Assembly: GCA_043777895.1 (NCBI GenBank)
Contig: JAYWHD010000156.1
Coordinates: 1-5,877, forward strand
Direction of reading: 5' to 3'
DNA from: JBDLSY01 sp043777895
Lineage (GTDB): Bacteria; Pseudomonadota; Gammaproteobacteria; Burkholderiales; Burkholderiaceae_C
Length of the DNA: 5,877 bases
Shown here piece after piece: positions 5,557 through 5,877 of this stretch (position 1 is its first letter; each line of letters begins with the position of its first letter). The translations under genes and the position numbers were made by a program. The notes beneath the pieces were generated by a model. It saw only the letters and a list, made by a program, of their open reading frames with translations, did not search any database and was not told where the DNA came from.

Positions 5557-5568
5557 ATTTAAATTTTA

Positions 5569-5877
5569 TTAAAATACAATTTTTACATCTTCTTTATAGT
5601 TTTGTAAGGTTGAGTTTAAACTGGCTGTCCAGCCGTCAATAAATACTTTACCATTTTTAATAGCATTTGAATAATCTTCATTGCTTATTTTGTCGCTGTT
5701 AGTGATGTAATAATGTTTGCCTATTTTATAAATACAGTCTTTTATAAGCTCTTCAGGTGTTTGACTGGGTTCATCTAAACCAACGGTAAAAATCATACTG
5801 TAAATACGGCTTAATACGTCATCGTTTAATTTAGGAAAAATAATGTACCCTGTTTCGTCTAGTACTAATTTAGGGGC
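5569..5877 (-). CDS. Unrecognised protein, C-terminal 102 residues (5' end outside window)
   Basis: The frame is open from the right edge to a TAA at 5571-5569, so this is the end of a longer gene; the in-frame ATG at 5796 is probably internal. I do not recognise the family. The visible part begins APKLVLDETGYIIFPKLNDD and continues through a mixed-charge region. Features include a PEEL segment, IGKHYYITNSDK, and GKVFIDGWTASLN near the end, finishing in a basic/acidic strand-like KEDVKIVF. There are no cysteine clusters, membrane segments or obvious catalytic motifs. Composition is soluble and rich in Lys, Asn, Ile and Tyr, consistent with its AT-rich DNA. It lies where fabG or fabD would be expected upstream of acpP, but it resembles neither. 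Coding status is supported by the frame staying open for 102 codons in AT-rich DNA, where stops are frequent. Confidence 0.7.
   Translation of the reverse strand, partial: APKLVLDETGYIIFPKLNDDVLSRIYSMIFTVGLDEPSQTPEELIKDCIYKIGKHYYITNSDKISNEDYSNAIKNGKVFIDGWTASLNSTLQNYKEDVKIVF

Larger units (their letters stand above)
5211..5568. other. 358-bp gene-free spacer upstream of acpP
   Basis: No ORF or RNA gene is recognisable. The acpP-proximal 90 bp should hold its promoter. Candidate elements on the minus strand are TTAACA (5264-5259) and TATATA (5236-5231), but their 22-bp spacing is too long for a standard sigma-70 promoter, so none is called. The middle holds a 12-bp tandem duplication and A/T runs. 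The distal half (5401-5556) is an inverted-repeat element adjoining the stop of the unknown gene. Confidence 0.7.

Overview
The window is an AT-rich stretch of a proteobacterial chromosome, most likely a low-GC gammaproteobacterium. The glnE, acpP and fabF products all look gammaproteobacterial by eye. FabF begins MSKRRVVVTGLG as in enteric bacteria, and AcpP has the usual GADSL phosphopantetheine site. The lineage cannot be narrowed further without a database search.

Layout: the 3' end of glnE (1-639, plus strand) converges on a block of minus-strand genes. Read in transcription order from the right edge, the minus strand holds an unrecognised partial gene (5877-5569), a 358-bp gene-free region rich in repeats, acpP (5210-4953), a small hairpin terminator or attenuator (4920-4900), fabF (4856-3612), a 256-bp repeat-filled spacer, then cobT (3355-2330), cobS (2320-1361) and cobC (1302-709).

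acpP and fabF supply the acyl carrier and the elongating condensing enzyme of type II fatty acid synthesis. cobT, cobS and cobC encode three linked steps of cobalamin nucleotide-loop assembly. CobT makes alpha-ribazole 5'-phosphate, CobS joins it to adenosylcobinamide-GDP, and CobC removes the phosphate, acting before or after the CobS step. No cobU/cobP or corrin-ring gene is visible, so the window does not show whether the cell makes cobalamin de novo or salvages it. glnE encodes the regulator that adenylylates and deadenylylates glutamine synthetase.

The protein-coding genes are recognisable housekeeping or cofactor genes, and I find no defence, mobile or biosynthetic system. The unusual material is in the non-coding DNA and at gene ends. 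There are many short tandem duplications (9-17 bp units), an in-frame 9-bp minisatellite inside cobS, and tandem repeats that carry the stop codons of cobS and fabF. The two largest spacers also share a hairpin-forming repeat family built on AATCxTGATTC, with its units facing outward in one spacer and inward in the other.
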